Shown here: positions 17,912 through 27,552 of the stretch, piece after piece | Position numbering within the stretch: position 1 is the stretch's first letter | Layout of the letters: every line of letters begins with the position of its first letter | Assembly (NCBI GenBank): GCA_963695415.1 | Contig: CAVOGL010000001.1 | Location: 310,001 to 374,000, forward strand | DNA: 64,000 nucleotides | Reading direction: 5' to 3' | Origin: CAVXWV01 sp963695415 | GTDB taxonomy: Bacteria; Chloroflexota; Anaerolineae; Anaerolineales; UBA4823 | The notes under the pieces: model-generated | Database searches by the model: none | What the model was told of the DNA's origin: nothing | Seen by the model: only the letters and a program-made list of their open reading frames with translations | Position numbers and translations under genes: made by a program

Positions 17912-18345
17912 AAACTCTCCGTTTTCTTAATGTTTTTTGAATGCAAAAACCATTGGCGATATACGATCACGAGCATGAAAACAGCAATAATATCAACGAC
18001 CAGTGTCGCCAGGTCTAAAATCCCGAACTGGTCTGTGAAGGTAAGCAAGATATTCACAGACAGTACAATGAACCCCAGGAAAAAGAAAGGGCGCGCTCCG
18101 AAGCCAAGCAGACCTGATTTCAAACCAACTCCAATCGCCAAAAATGCAGCTGCATTTCCCACCATCAAGACAGCAACCACAACTGAGCTGATCAGATTGG
18201 CTTCGCCGTTCGACGCGATGCGGAATACTGACCAGGCGCTAATCGAGAGCCAGATAGCTGAATTCAAGAAGAACAGGACCTGGGTCACCCGCAGAAGGGC
18301 TGGAGATTTGTCTGGTGATCTGGTTAAATCAGAGGTTGAACTCAT
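17908..18345 (-). CDS. four-helix membrane protein, unknown
   Basis: A 145-residue protein with four predicted transmembrane helices (about residues 25-45, 52-75, 82-100, 112-132). TAAGGA precedes the ATG. It overlaps the aldo/keto reductase gene by four bases, so the pair is probably one transcript. No family is recognised and no catalytic residue stands out. Confidence 0.65.
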   Translation of the reverse strand: MSSTSDLTRSPDKSPALLRVTQVLFFLNSAIWLSISAWSVFRIASNGEANLISSVVVAVLMVGNAAAFLAIGVGLKSGLLGFGARPFFFLGFIVLSVNILLTFTDQFGILDLATLVVDIIAVFMLVIVYRQWFLHSKNIKKTESL

Positions 18346-18370
18346 TATCCTTAGGTCTTATTTCCAATGA

Positions 18371-18733
18371 TTATTTGGAGATGTAACCCTGTTCCTGGTA
18401 GTAGTCAAATCCCTTCCGGGTGAGAGTAGCCAGCTCAGAAAATAAACTCTGATCTACTTTGTTGAAATTGAAACAGGATTTCCCCTGCATACGTTTGCGC
18501 AGATCAGGGGAGATATCATCCAGCAGTGCAGGACTCACATAAACCGGCATCAAATGAAAACTGACATAATTTTTCTTTATCTCAACAGACCCAAAGAAAA
18601 GTGGTTTTTTGTTCTTCATCTGGTAATGGGTATCAAGAAATATCATTCCCGGCTCATCGGTTTTAACGATTAACGACGATGAGTATGGAACTAATACTTC
18701 CCTTAAATCATCGAAAACCTGATTAAAATCCAT
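18371..18733 (-). CDS. DUF1801-like small cytosolic protein
   Basis: About 120 residues. The segment KNKKPLFFGSVEIKKNYVSF and the HLMPVY ... SPDLRKRMQGKSCFNF pattern resemble uncharacterised DUF1801/YdhG-type proteins found in many bacteria. The start at 18733 (MDFNQVF) is preferred over 18787 because GGTGGAAG lies immediately upstream and homology begins there. No membrane helix or signal peptide. Function unknown. Confidence 0.6.
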   Translation of the reverse strand: MDFNQVFDDLREVLVPYSSSLIVKTDEPGMIFLDTHYQMKNKKPLFFGSVEIKKNYVSFHLMPVYVSPALLDDISPDLRKRMQGKSCFNFNKVDQSLFSELATLTRKGFDYYQEQGYISK

Positions 18734-18896
18734 CTTCCACCTCAACCAATAGTTTAGCCATATTCTAAACGAAAAAACCGGTTGCAATAATATCCTGAAT
18801 GCTCAATCCTTTTTCCCACGATCGGGAAAAGTTATAGTAAGATTAAGAACAGAAAAAAATCGATGTCTTCATTTTTCCAGAAGTAAGGAGGTAATC

Positions 18897-19406
18897 ATGG
18901 GTTTGATAGGCGATGTAGGCGCAATCCTGATCGGATTGGTGCTGCTCTTCCTTGGGCGGCGGTTCTTCTGGATGGCAGCCGGGCTGGTTGGTTTCCTGTT
19001 CGGTTACAACATCCTGCAGCATTTTGTTGGCATCTGGTGGCTTAACCTGATCGTGGGGCTCATCCTGGGGGGGATGCTTGCCTGGCTGGCAACAAAGTTT
19101 ATCAAGCTCGTCTCGTATTTTGTCGGCGCGTTAGCTGGAGCCGTCCTGCTGCCGCTTCTGCTGGGCTTTCTTGGAATTCCGTTTAACTGGTTCGTGATGG
19201 TGCTCATCGGGGCGCTTGCGGGATTATTATTTATCAGCGTTGCTTTTTCGTGGGGATTAATCATCCTGTCCGCCCTGATGGGAGCCAGCATCGTCTCTCA
19301 AAATATCGCTGACATATTCTCACTTAACCAGGGAGTCAAGAGCATAGTTGGTTTGATCCTGCTGGTCCTGGGTGTGGTGATCCAGGCAGGTCAACGAGAC
19401 ACCTGA
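18897..19406 (+). CDS. DUF4203-like membrane protein
   Basis: A 169-residue protein with six to seven hydrophobic segments, rich in Gly (GLVLLFLGRRFFWMAAG, GLILGGMLAWLA). Pattern and length resemble DUF4203/TM7SF3-type integral membrane proteins of unknown role. AAGGAGG lies 7 nt upstream of the ATG, one of the strongest ribosome-binding sites in the window. It is monocistronic; 210 bp of apparently non-coding DNA follow. Confidence 0.65.
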   Translation: MGLIGDVGAILIGLVLLFLGRRFFWMAAGLVGFLFGYNILQHFVGIWWLNLIVGLILGGMLAWLATKFIKLVSYFVGALAGAVLLPLLLGFLGIPFNWFVMVLIGALAGLLFISVAFSWGLIILSALMGASIVSQNIADIFSLNQGVKSIVGLILLVLGVVIQAGQRDT

Positions 19407-19616
19407 TCCTGGGATTAACACCCTGTTTGAATTCGGAGATATCAGGGTCAACGACCAGAATTCTCGTACCGAGTCTCCGGCTATTACCTTCATAAACTGG
19501 TTTTTGGGTTGCCAAACTACCAGATCGGATCATACCAAAAGTTCTGGATGAAGAGAACCATACTTTCGTCGATCGATATTTTCAATTAATCATTCACTCT
19601 ATTTGTTACCGAAGAG

Positions 19617-20756
19617 TTAAAGGCTGTTATTCAGGATTGTGCCGATCTGCTCGCCGGTCAATGGGATTTCACCTATTGTGCCAGCTTTCCGGTCAATAAT
19701 AGTTTCAAAATACTCATCGGATATACCCCAATCCTTCAGGTTCATCTTGATTCCCAATGAAGAAAAGAAATCGTGAGTGGCTCTGATTGCATCGCACGCG
19801 CAAGCCTCCCCCAATTCCTGGATGCCGAAAACCCTCTGCCCGTACTTTACAAATTTATCCAATTTCTGCAGATACACCACGTCCATCCAGCGCGAGGTCA
19901 GAATAGCTAACCCGGCGGCGTGAGGGATATCGTAGAAGGCACTGATTTCGTGTTCGATGCGGTGAGTGGCCCAATCCGACGGCACGCCGGCAGACAACAA
20001 ACCATTGAGCGCCAGGGTCGAAGCCCACATCAAATTAGCCCGGGCATCATAATTCTCAGGTTCACGCAGCGCCACTGGACCATTTTCCATTACTGTGAGA
20101 AGGATACTTTCACAGAAACGGTCCTGTAGCGGAGAGTTCACATTCTGGTTCAGGTATTGTTCCAGAACATGAGAGAAGATATCCACAATACCATAAGCGG
20201 TCTGGTCCCTGGGAACTGTATACGTGTTCTGAGGATCGAGTATCGAAAAGCGGGGGAAACAATCCGGATTTAAGTAGGGAATTTTTTCATTGGTTGCCCA
20301 ATTGGTAATCACCCCGCCTTTATTCATCTCCGACCCGGTTGCTGCCAGTGTGAGTACACTGCCCAAGGGAACGGGTCCTGGCGGGAAGATCTGGTCCTTG
20401 ACCAGGTCCCATGGATCACCGCCATAGACTGCCCCGGCTGCAACCAGTTTTGAAGCATCGATCACACTGCCGCCACCCACTGCCAGGATCAAATCCGGTT
20501 TAAATTGTTTGCAAAGATGGACCGCATCTCGCAGCGTCTCTACTCGAGGATTCGGCTCGATGCCCCAGAACTCTTCGACAATGAAACCAGATAGCTGTGA
20601 TTTGACCTTGTCGTAAATACCGTTGCGGCGGATACTGCCTCCTCCGGCTGTCAATACAACCTTGCTGCCATATCTTCCGGCTTCAGTCCCAATCTGGTTC
20701 ATCGAGTTTTTTCCAAAAATGATTTTTGTCGGGTTGTGGAATGTGAAATCCAGCAT
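19617..20756 (-). CDS. iron-containing alcohol dehydrogenase (YqhD/BdhA-like)
   Basis: A 379-residue group III alcohol dehydrogenase: NAD(P)-binding GGGS (about residues 37-41) and AVGGGSVIDASK, metal-binding Asp/His residues in GIVDIFSHVLEQY and HRIEHEISAFYDIPHAAGLA. The closest type is the butanol dehydrogenase / YqhD group, which reduces medium-chain and reactive aldehydes. Met at 20756 is chosen because CTGGAGG precedes it. The YqhD group usually prefers NADPH. A fermentative or detoxifying role is likely. Confidence 0.88.
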   Translation of the reverse strand: MLDFTFHNPTKIIFGKNSMNQIGTEAGRYGSKVVLTAGGGSIRRNGIYDKVKSQLSGFIVEEFWGIEPNPRVETLRDAVHLCKQFKPDLILAVGGGSVIDASKLVAAGAVYGGDPWDLVKDQIFPPGPVPLGSVLTLAATGSEMNKGGVITNWATNEKIPYLNPDCFPRFSILDPQNTYTVPRDQTAYGIVDIFSHVLEQYLNQNVNSPLQDRFCESILLTVMENGPVALREPENYDARANLMWASTLALNGLLSAGVPSDWATHRIEHEISAFYDIPHAAGLAILTSRWMDVVYLQKLDKFVKYGQRVFGIQELGEACACDAIRATHDFFSSLGIKMNLKDWGISDEYFETIIDRKAGTIGEIPLTGEQIGTILNNSL

Positions 20757-20858
20757 TTTTTCCTCCAGTAAATTTTTCAAAATTCTACCAGAATCAATGT
20801 ATAATAAGACCGTCGAAATCCATTTTCATTCATTTAGTGTGTTAGGTGGAGGAACAAG

Positions 20859-21401
20859 ATGAAAGTTCAAAGAAGGACAGCTAACCTGGTTTTGCTTTCA
20901 GTGATCATGATTCTTTCGACCATACTGATTGCTGCCAACCCATGGCCCGCAAGGTTGACGATTATCAACCAGACCGGTGATAACCTGTACATCTGGATGT
21001 TCGAAGATCCCGAAAAAGAAATGTTGAAATATTACATGGGGATCGAGGGAACTACCCTGCCAAGACCCATCCCGGACCATTTCAATTTTTCTGCTTTTCG
21101 CAAAGAGAACACAACCGTCTTTACCGTCGACCGCCAGGTTTATACCGTATGGCTGATGGGTTGTGGGGTGATGATGGAGGGTAAGTTGGACATGAGCAGC
21201 AACGTGCAGCTCAACATCACGCCTTGTGAAGACATGGTTCGTTATGATAACCCGCGCTACCTGGGTGAACCAACGCTTGAGAAACCCAACTGGTTCCGAT
21301 CCCCGGGGGCAGCCAACTGGCGGTTCAAGTATATCCTCCCGAAGGTTAACCTGGCGACATATCCTGAGTATTCCGAAGCAGCCGGCGACGGCATGGAATA
21401 A
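20859..21401 (+). CDS. putative exported protein, unknown
   Basis: A 180-residue protein with an N-terminal signal sequence (hydrophobic about residues 9-25, followed by NPWPARLTI). The mature part is predicted to be mainly beta, with two cysteines (GCGV, PCED) that could pair outside the cell, and no recognised domain. A TATAAT box at 20800-20805 could drive it. The GlsB-type gene follows 38 bp downstream and may be co-transcribed. Confidence 0.6.
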   Translation: MKVQRRTANLVLLSVIMILSTILIAANPWPARLTIINQTGDNLYIWMFEDPEKEMLKYYMGIEGTTLPRPIPDHFNFSAFRKENTTVFTVDRQVYTVWLMGCGVMMEGKLDMSSNVQLNITPCEDMVRYDNPRYLGEPTLEKPNWFRSPGAANWRFKYILPKVNLATYPEYSEAAGDGME

Positions 21402-21439
21402 AAGCAGCAGCATAAATCCCTTGTGGAGGTTTATCGTTT

Positions 21440-21718
21440 ATGATCTGGATTGTTAACATCATATTATGGTTCGCCATGGGCGCGCTCGTGGGGTGGCTGG
21501 CGAATAAGATCACCAAATCCGGCTTGAATTTCCAATGGAGCGTAGTTGTTGGTATCGTGGGCGCTTTCTTTGGGGGATGGGTCTTGGGCTTGCTCAATCT
21601 CCCGTTCGACGTCCCCTTAGTGGGTGGATTCAGTATCCTGAGCCTGGTAACTGCGCTCATCGGTGCGATACTCCTCCTGGCGATCGTTGCATTCTTCCGC
21701 GACCCACCCTGGAAGTAG
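21440..21718 (+). CDS. GlsB/YeaQ/YmgE-family stress membrane protein
   Basis: A 92-residue protein with three membrane helices and the family landmarks GALVGWLANKI and VGIVGAFFGGWVLGLL. Members are small inner-membrane proteins induced by general stress; the molecular function is unknown. GGAGG lies upstream of the ATG. A palindromic element follows the gene. Confidence 0.85.
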   Translation: MIWIVNIILWFAMGALVGWLANKITKSGLNFQWSVVVGIVGAFFGGWVLGLLNLPFDVPLVGGFSILSLVTALIGAILLLAIVAFFRDPPWK

Positions 21719-21760
21719 CAGACACACTTTACACCCACACCAGAACTGCAAGAGTTTTTT

Positions 21761-21792
21761 CGAGGTAGACCAAGGCAACGCGGTCTACCTCG
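21761..21792. repeat. inverted repeat CGAGGTAGACC / GGTCTACCTCG
   Basis: Perfect 11-bp arms with a 10-nt loop between two plus-strand genes. TTTTTT precedes the left arm. It may be a terminator or a REP-like palindrome similar in style to the elements at 824, 2148 and 7617. Confidence 0.6.
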
Positions 21793-21846
21793 TTGTGTAT
21801 CATCGAGCGAGATGGCAAACCTGGTCCAGTACATAAGTATAAGAAA

Positions 21847-22947
21847 ATGAAAAAATCCGCGGTTATCATCATAGTTTCCATTGGGCTTCTACTGGCAGCT
21901 TGCAGCTCTCTTGTAGATGACATGATCGCCACCGTGGATGTTTCAGAATTGGGCGATATGGCTGTCGGTATTGCAGCCACTGAGATCGGTCAACTGGCAG
22001 AGGCAGGCGAAGCGTTGGAGCTGATACCTTCTGTGAACCAGGATCCGGGTTTCTGTGAACCGGGTGGTATTAACAACTCCCCTTTTCTTGCGATCGGATA
22101 TCTGCCCGAATACAGGCAATTCGATATTTCATCAGCCAATTGTCTCAGCGACCTGATATTCTTTTCTCTCGAGCCAACGGCAGAAGGTGCCCTGGATACC
22201 AGCCGGATCACACAGGAACGTATCGCAGAACTTCAGGAAGCTAAACGCCTTTACAACCTGCGTTTACACCTTTCGCTTGGAGGCTGGGGACGCAACGGCG
22301 GGTTCAGTCCCACAGTGCTTGATGAGCAAAAACGCAGCAGGTTTGTGACGGAGCTGGTTACTTTCATTCAGGCAAACAGATTTGATGGAGTTGATTTCGA
22401 TTGGGAGTTCCCTGAAAGCGCAGAGGAAATCCGCGGTTATGCCGCGCTGATCGAAGAAACGAAATCGGCAATTGCCCCCAATGGAGGTATTGTGAGTGTT
22501 GCCTTCTACCCGCATCCCGAACTTGACGTGACTCCCTACCTGAACGCCGACCGCATCCACATCATGTCTTACGATCGAGACACGCGACACGCAACCTACG
22601 AACAGGCTGTCAGTGATGTGGCTTTGTTCCTTGATAAAGGAGTGCCTGCCGATAAACTTATCCTGGGATTGCCATTTTACGGCAGGCTGGTCGATCCACC
22701 ATTTACACCTTACACCTACGCCGACATTTATAAGGAGTATTCACCTGCCAGCAGCATCGATGAAGCCGGAAGTATATTCTTTAATGGTTGGGACACGATA
22801 ATGAAGAAAACGTGTTATGCCCAGGATACTGGTCTTGGGGGAATCATGATTTGGGAGATTGGTCAGGATATCCAGCCAGGTTCTGCTGGTGAAGAATCTG
22901 CCCTGTTGAGAGCAATTTACCAGGCAATTACCTTAGGCTGCGAATAA
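21847..22947 (+). CDS. GH18 glycoside hydrolase lipoprotein
   Basis: About 366 residues. A signal peptide with lipobox LAAC (Cys19) is followed by a GH18 TIM-barrel domain from about residue 78. The catalytic motif DGVDFDWE (about 180-187) is complete, with Glu187 as acid/base; the upstream strand motif LSLGGWG and the final GGIMIWEIGQD are also present. Such enzymes cleave chitin-, peptidoglycan- or N-glycan-type beta-1,4 GlcNAc links. The protein would sit on the outer surface. The start at 21847 is chosen because it begins the lipoprotein signal. Confidence 0.85.
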   Translation: MKKSAVIIIVSIGLLLAACSSLVDDMIATVDVSELGDMAVGIAATEIGQLAEAGEALELIPSVNQDPGFCEPGGINNSPFLAIGYLPEYRQFDISSANCLSDLIFFSLEPTAEGALDTSRITQERIAELQEAKRLYNLRLHLSLGGWGRNGGFSPTVLDEQKRSRFVTELVTFIQANRFDGVDFDWEFPESAEEIRGYAALIEETKSAIAPNGGIVSVAFYPHPELDVTPYLNADRIHIMSYDRDTRHATYEQAVSDVALFLDKGVPADKLILGLPFYGRLVDPPFTPYTYADIYKEYSPASSIDEAGSIFFNGWDTIMKKTCYAQDTGLGGIMIWEIGQDIQPGSAGEESALLRAIYQAITLGCE

Positions 22948-22962
22948 AACCAGGGGGGGATG

Positions 22963-23346
22963 TTATCCGTTTCCCGAATTCTTCCCGCGTAACTCGCTGA
23001 CTTCTTTGTTCATCTCGCGGATGCGGTGAGAGAGTTTTTGAACCAATTTATATGCCAGCGTTGGGTCAGCGTGAACTCTGCGCAAGAAATTTTTCTTATC
23101 TACCGTCAGAAGTCTTGCTTTGGATTTGGCACGAACCGAGGCGGACCGGACTTCATTCTCGAAGATTGCCATTTCACCGAATATCTCTCCCCTGCCCAGT
23201 TCAGCCAGAATGATCTCCCTACCTTCATTCGGTATAAACACTTCAACGGATCCATTCTGTATCACATACATGTGCTTTCCAACGTCTCCCTTGTTGATGA
23301 TAATCTCACCCGCCTCGTAGACTCTGCCCAATTCTCCTTCGTTCAT
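22963..23346 (-). CDS. single-domain cyclic-nucleotide-binding protein
   Basis: A 127-residue protein consisting of one cNMP-binding beta-roll (GDVGKHMYVIQNGSVEVF, GEIFGEMAIFENEVRSASV) and a short C-terminal helix, with no DNA-binding domain. The phosphate-binding cassette has GEMA and an R-S-A-S-V stretch, compatible with cAMP or cGMP binding. It overlaps the end of the oxidoreductase gene by four bases (ATGA), so it is translationally coupled and may modulate that enzyme. Confidence 0.82.
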   Translation of the reverse strand: MNEGELGRVYEAGEIIINKGDVGKHMYVIQNGSVEVFIPNEGREIILAELGRGEIFGEMAIFENEVRSASVRAKSKARLLTVDKKNFLRRVHADPTLAYKLVQKLSHRIREMNKEVSELRGKNSGNG

Positions 23347-24884
23347 TTCGCCTCCATTGTATCGATGATCAGTTCTGATGCTGGTTTTGATTTATGCTCG
23401 ATGGGCGGTTGGGATAAAATAGATACCAAAATATGCCAGGCTAACGAGAATAAAAAGAGTGGATTAATGGCTCGCAGGAAGATTTCGCGGTAGGATGCGC
23501 TGCCGGTGAACATATCCCACATGACCGTACTCATCGGTTTTGAGCTGCGCGAGCCAAGTTGTTCGTGCAGGGTCATCTTCAACATTGCGTGACGCGTAAA
23601 TCGAAATTTCTGCAGGATGGTTGTGATAAAAAAGGTGACTTTGCCAATAAGATTATCCCTGGCGATCCGCTTGCAAGCCGGTAAATAGAAACGTTCAAAA
23701 TCTCGAGCGGACACCCCCTGGAATATAGCTGTGGAGGCGGCGGCTTTAGCTGTGCGGTAAGCGGCGCCAATCCCATCTTTATACAGGCGTGCAACCCCGC
23801 TGTCGCCAATAACTACCAGACGATCGTGATAAGGACGTACGGCTGCGCCTACATTGATCCTGGGCTGGCAGTTGCACGATCTTTTCTCTGGCACCCAGCC
23901 AACTGGCATACATTTCTTGAATTCAGCGGTATTCAAGAAATCCATAATCAACTCATCATTAATGTCATCACCCAATAAACAAACCGTGGCGTAATCGCCT
24001 TTAGGAATGATGGCGGCAAATTCCAGGTGGGGGATGTTCAATAGAAATACGTGCATTGAATTTCCCAGTTGACTGCGGATCACTTCACCGCCAAAATAAT
24101 ATTCACAGATCGAGGTCTTCACTGCCTTCGGTGCCTGATAACCAAAATTCAGGTTTTCTATTGCTTTAACCAGGGGAGAATTCACGCCCGTGGCAACTGT
24201 GACCAGATCGTATGGGTCCGTTTCACCATTACGGGTCTTAAGACCGGTTTTCCTTCGACATAAGCAATGGACAAAATACGTTCATGAATAATATTCGCTC
24301 CCTTTTGAACGGCTTCCTTTTGCAAGTAACCATCGAATCCCACCCATTTCATTTCTTTTAAATCTCGGGGACCCATACCTCGGTGCACAGCCGCAATACG
24401 TTTTTCCTCAAGCGGAGCCTCGATACGCACACTGCCCACGTCCGAATGGAGAACATAAGAGTCCAATCCCCGTTGGACAACTTCTTCAGTCAGGTTGATA
24501 CCATCGGCTGCCAGATACTGCACCAGGGTCTCTGAAATAATCCCTCCACACATATTGCAGCCGATGGGCGCGAGTTTGGTGAAGTCCCTGGGTTCGTAAA
24601 TATCCAGTTGGATTTCAGAGCTCCATCATATCAGCCATCTCAAGTATAAAATGGCTGAAAAAAGAACCGGCTGGTCCTCCACCGATCACGGCTATCTTCG
24701 ATCCTTCACCAATAACATACTCTCCCGAATTCACATCAACATCGGGCTTATTTGTAATGCCAGGGCGTTTCATGGACACCTGGAACACCTCCTTTAAATG
24801 GTTAGACACGAAAGTGGATTTAGTATTACAACACGGTTTGAAATCTTTCGTTACCAGTTTTCCTGGAGTAAAAAGTAATTGCAT
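23343..24884 (-). CDS. FAD-dependent oxidoreductase, geranylgeranyl-reductase-like, frameshifted
   Basis: Three pieces (24615-24884, 24182-24553, 23343-24185) combine into one flavoprotein of about 510 residues. The FAD dinucleotide fold is KIAVIGGGPAGSFFSHFIL; then come IGCNMCGGIISE, YDLVTVATGV, and the late FAD motif VVIGDSGVARLYKDGIGAAY, as in geranylgeranyl reductase/halogenase-type enzymes. An unusual N-terminal segment of about 55 residues with PCCN precedes the FAD fold. The frames break near 24605 and 24245. AAGGAG precedes the ATG. It may reduce prenyl chains of lipids or quinones, but the substrate is uncertain. Confidence 0.7.
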
Positions 24885-24981
24885 AGAATCTCCTTATTGG
24901 ATTGTTACTCACAGACGAGAATAACAGGATATAATCAGTTATCTTTATCCAAATCCTTAATCACCACAGGAGAAACTAATT

Positions 24982-25389
24982 ATGGACGATAATATGGAAA
25001 CTCCCCCCGCAGAAGAACCGGAAGTTGAAGAACCGCAATTCGAAGAATCGCAATTCGAAGAATTGGTGACCATGGAAGCACCTACGGGGATAACCAGTGA
25101 TGACAAGCTGTGGGGAGCGCTGAGCTACTTCCCCATCATCGCCATCATCATGTTGCTCATCGATGATAAAAAATCCCGCGCATTCATCAAGTATCACGCA
25201 GTCCAGGCACTTGCGTTAGCTGTTGTACTGGCTGTGCTGACATTTATCCTGGCTTTGATCCCAATCATCGGCTGCATCTCGCCATTTTTATGGCTTGTGA
25301 TGCTCTGGCCCGCGATTGGCGCTTTCCAAGGGAAATACACGGATATACCGGTGGTCACATCCTTCATCAAAGGACAGGGCTGGGTTTAA
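24982..25389 (+). CDS. DUF4870-type membrane protein
   Basis: A 135-residue protein with an acidic, repeated N-terminus (EEPEVEEPQFEESQFEE) and a membrane domain with three helices carrying the DUF4870 pattern: KLWGALSYFPI, FIKYHAVQALALA, and a final LLWP-like segment. AGGAG precedes the ATG. Related proteins are small membrane proteins of unknown role. The acidic repeat may be cytosolic. Confidence 0.78.
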   Translation: MDDNMETPPAEEPEVEEPQFEESQFEELVTMEAPTGITSDDKLWGALSYFPIIAIIMLLIDDKKSRAFIKYHAVQALALAVVLAVLTFILALIPIIGCISPFLWLVMLWPAIGAFQGKYTDIPVVTSFIKGQGWV

Positions 25390-25415
25390 GAACTGACCTT
25401 TCATAGCGAATAAAT

Positions 25416-25476
25416 AACCCGACCGGTTCTACCAGTTGAGCCACCTTGTGTCTCTTAACCGGTAACCGGTCGGGTT
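25416..25476. terminator. long inverted repeat after DUF4870 gene
   Basis: AACCCGACCGGTT (25416-25428) pairs with AACCGGTCGGGTT (25464-25476), a 13-bp perfect stem with a 35-nt loop. No U-tract follows closely, so terminator function is inferred from position only. Confidence 0.5.
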
Positions 25477-25534
25477 GCATTTAAGCCTTAGAACAATATT
25501 GTGTGGAACTCCAGGAGAGGAGTGATAAAAAATC

Positions 25535-25927
25535 ATGGAATTTCAAGGTTTGGTATGGGCAGGGTTGAGCGTTGAGGACATGGACAGGCAGATCGCCTTC
25601 TACCGCGATGCCGTGGGTCTTAAATTGTTACGGCAGGGAGGCGAGGGTGCTGCCAGATGGGCACATTTTTCTGCCGGCAGTGGAGGTCTGTTCGAATTAA
25701 GCGCCGGAGGCAAAGCGAGCGCCAGTGAAAAAGGTGCAGACCAGCAGTCCCTCTCAGTGGGTTTCCTGGTCGACAACCTGGATGAGGTGATGTCGCTGAT
25801 GGAAAGAAATGGTGTACGCTTCAGCGGTGAAATCAGTGAATTCCGCAGCCAGCGTTGGGTGTATTTCCTGGACGCCGAGAATAACCGCCTGGAAATCAAG
25901 GAGGTGAATACTCACCTAACCGGGTAA
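25535..25927 (+). CDS. VOC-superfamily (glyoxalase/bleomycin resistance) protein
   Basis: A 130-residue single VOC domain with paired beta-alpha-beta-beta-beta modules (WAGLSVEDMDRQIAFYRDAVGL at the start; FLDAENNRLEIKE at the end). The final Glu is the usual metal ligand, but the usual N-terminal His is replaced in WAGLSV, so metal binding is uncertain. GGAGAGGAG lies upstream. The substrate is unknown. Confidence 0.8.
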   Translation: MEFQGLVWAGLSVEDMDRQIAFYRDAVGLKLLRQGGEGAARWAHFSAGSGGLFELSAGGKASASEKGADQQSLSVGFLVDNLDEVMSLMERNGVRFSGEISEFRSQRWVYFLDAENNRLEIKEVNTHLTG

Positions 25928-25996
25928 TTTTATCCTTCTGCCCCTTTTTCATCCCAAGCACCAACATTCTGCAGGTTTTGAGGTGACATAAATAAC

Positions 25997-26025
25997 TTGA
26001 CTTTGTCACTTTTATTTTGTAATTT
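25997..26025 (+). promoter_or_regulatory. candidate promoter for malic enzyme
   Basis: TTGACT, 17-nt spacer, TAATTT. The -35 is good and the -10 poor. It lies about 140 bp upstream of the malic enzyme ATG in an AT-rich stretch. Confidence 0.35.
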
Positions 26026-26162
26026 AAATATAGTGTTTTACATATTAAAAATCCTGGGGCAGTAACCACATCCTCTTCAAGTGAGGCGGATCTTCGATTC
26101 ATTTGGATCGAAAGGGCTCCAGGTTGTCGCATCATTTTATCGACGTACTGGAGGTCAAATCC

Positions 26163-27530
26163 ATGCTTCAAGACGAACAGAAGGACCGGATTGCTGAACT
26201 ACTGGCGAAAGCGACCAAACCATCAGCAGATGCGATGGCTCTGCATCCTTTTTATCGCGGCAAGATTGAGACAACTCTCAAATGCTGTGTAAGAGACCTG
26301 GATGACTTCGCCATCTGGTACACGCCTGGAGTCGCAGCACCATGCAAAGCGATCCAGGCAGATCCCTCATTGGTATATGAACATACTAACAAATGGAACA
26401 CCGTTGCTGTTGTCAGCGACGGCACCCGGGTCTTAGGATTAGGTGACATCGGTCCAAAAGCCGGGCTTCCGGTCATGGAAGGCAAAGCCTTGCTGTACAA
26501 ATACCTTGGCGGGGTGGATGGTTTCCCGCTGATGCTGGATACCAAAGACCCGGACGCGATCATCAATACCGTCTTGATGCTGCAGCCTGGTTTTGGAGGT
26601 GTGAACCTGGAGGATATCTCGCAACCCAAATGCTTCCGCATTCTCGACACATTGCGTGAAAAAGCAGAGATCCCAATCTGGCACGACGATCAGCAGGGAA
26701 CCGCCACCGTTACGCTTGCAGGACTGATGAATGCACTGAAAATTGTGGGCAAGCGTAAAGAGGATATTTCGATCACTTTTGTTGGCTCTGGAGCCTCAAA
26801 CGTAGCCTGCAGCCGGTTGATATTTGGCTGGGGTGTGAACCCCAAAAATTGCTACATGGTCGATTCAAAAGGGATCCTGGGTGCACATCGAAAAGACCTT
26901 GAACTCCGCCGGCATGAGTTTGTCGATAAATGGCGGTTGTGCAAGGTCACGAATGAAGAAAAGCGCGAGGGTGGAATTGCAGAAGCGATGCTGGGTGTGG
27001 ATGTTGTCATCGGGTTGTCCAAACCCGGACCGGGCACCATCCTACCTGAATGGGTGAAGACGATGGCGAAGGATGCGATCGTTTTTGCGTGCGCAAATCC
27101 TGTACCTGAGATCTGGCCCTGGGAAGCGATCGAGTCCGGAGCGGCAGTTGTGGCAACAGGTCGTTCAGATTTCCCGAACCAGGTCAACAACTCACTCGGA
27201 TTTCCTGGCATCTTCCGCGGCACACTGGACGTGCGCGCCTCAACAATCACCGATGAGATGTGTTATGCAGCGGCTCAAGCGCTGGCAGACCATATCCAAG
27301 GCAACATCGATCCCGAACACATCCTCCCTGATATGGATGACTGGGAAGTATTCCCGCGCGAGGCGGCGGCAGTGGGAATAAAAGCTCAGGAACAGGGTCT
27401 GGCAAAGATCCAGCTATCCTATCAGGAGCTATTAGAAGGCGCAAAGACGATCATCGGTCGATCTCGCAATATGACCAGGCGGATGATGGAAGAAGGATTC
27501 ATCCGTGAAGTTGAGCCAGGCCTAACTTAG
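26163..27530 (+). CDS. NAD(P)-dependent malic enzyme
   Basis: About 455 residues. Malate oxidative decarboxylation to pyruvate plus CO2. The N-terminal malic domain has the signature YTPGVAAPCKAI (about residues 55-66), then GDIGPKAGLPVMEGKA and the metal-binding HDDQQGTA. The NAD(P) domain follows (ITFVGSGASNVACSRL; GLSKPGPG; FACANPVPEI; GRSDFPNQVNN). It lacks the phosphotransacetylase-like C-terminal domain of long MaeB. Met at 26163 is preferred since GGAGG lies 10 nt upstream. A flavoprotein gene follows 22 bp downstream. Confidence 0.92.
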   Translation: MLQDEQKDRIAELLAKATKPSADAMALHPFYRGKIETTLKCCVRDLDDFAIWYTPGVAAPCKAIQADPSLVYEHTNKWNTVAVVSDGTRVLGLGDIGPKAGLPVMEGKALLYKYLGGVDGFPLMLDTKDPDAIINTVLMLQPGFGGVNLEDISQPKCFRILDTLREKAEIPIWHDDQQGTATVTLAGLMNALKIVGKRKEDISITFVGSGASNVACSRLIFGWGVNPKNCYMVDSKGILGAHRKDLELRRHEFVDKWRLCKVTNEEKREGGIAEAMLGVDVVIGLSKPGPGTILPEWVKTMAKDAIVFACANPVPEIWPWEAIESGAAVVATGRSDFPNQVNNSLGFPGIFRGTLDVRASTITDEMCYAAAQALADHIQGNIDPEHILPDMDDWEVFPREAAAVGIKAQEQGLAKIQLSYQELLEGAKTIIGRSRNMTRRMMEEGFIREVEPGLT

Positions 27531-27552
27531 ACTTTTCATAATGAGGTGAAGA

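Noticed and set aside
19407..19616. Short minus-strand ORF (19336-19533) in an apparent gene gap
   Set aside because: No start signal or recognisable domain; the region looks non-coding.
20776..20805. TATAAT with TTCAAA upstream before the 20859 gene
   Set aside because: The -35 is weak and spacing is 18; noted but not listed as a promoter.
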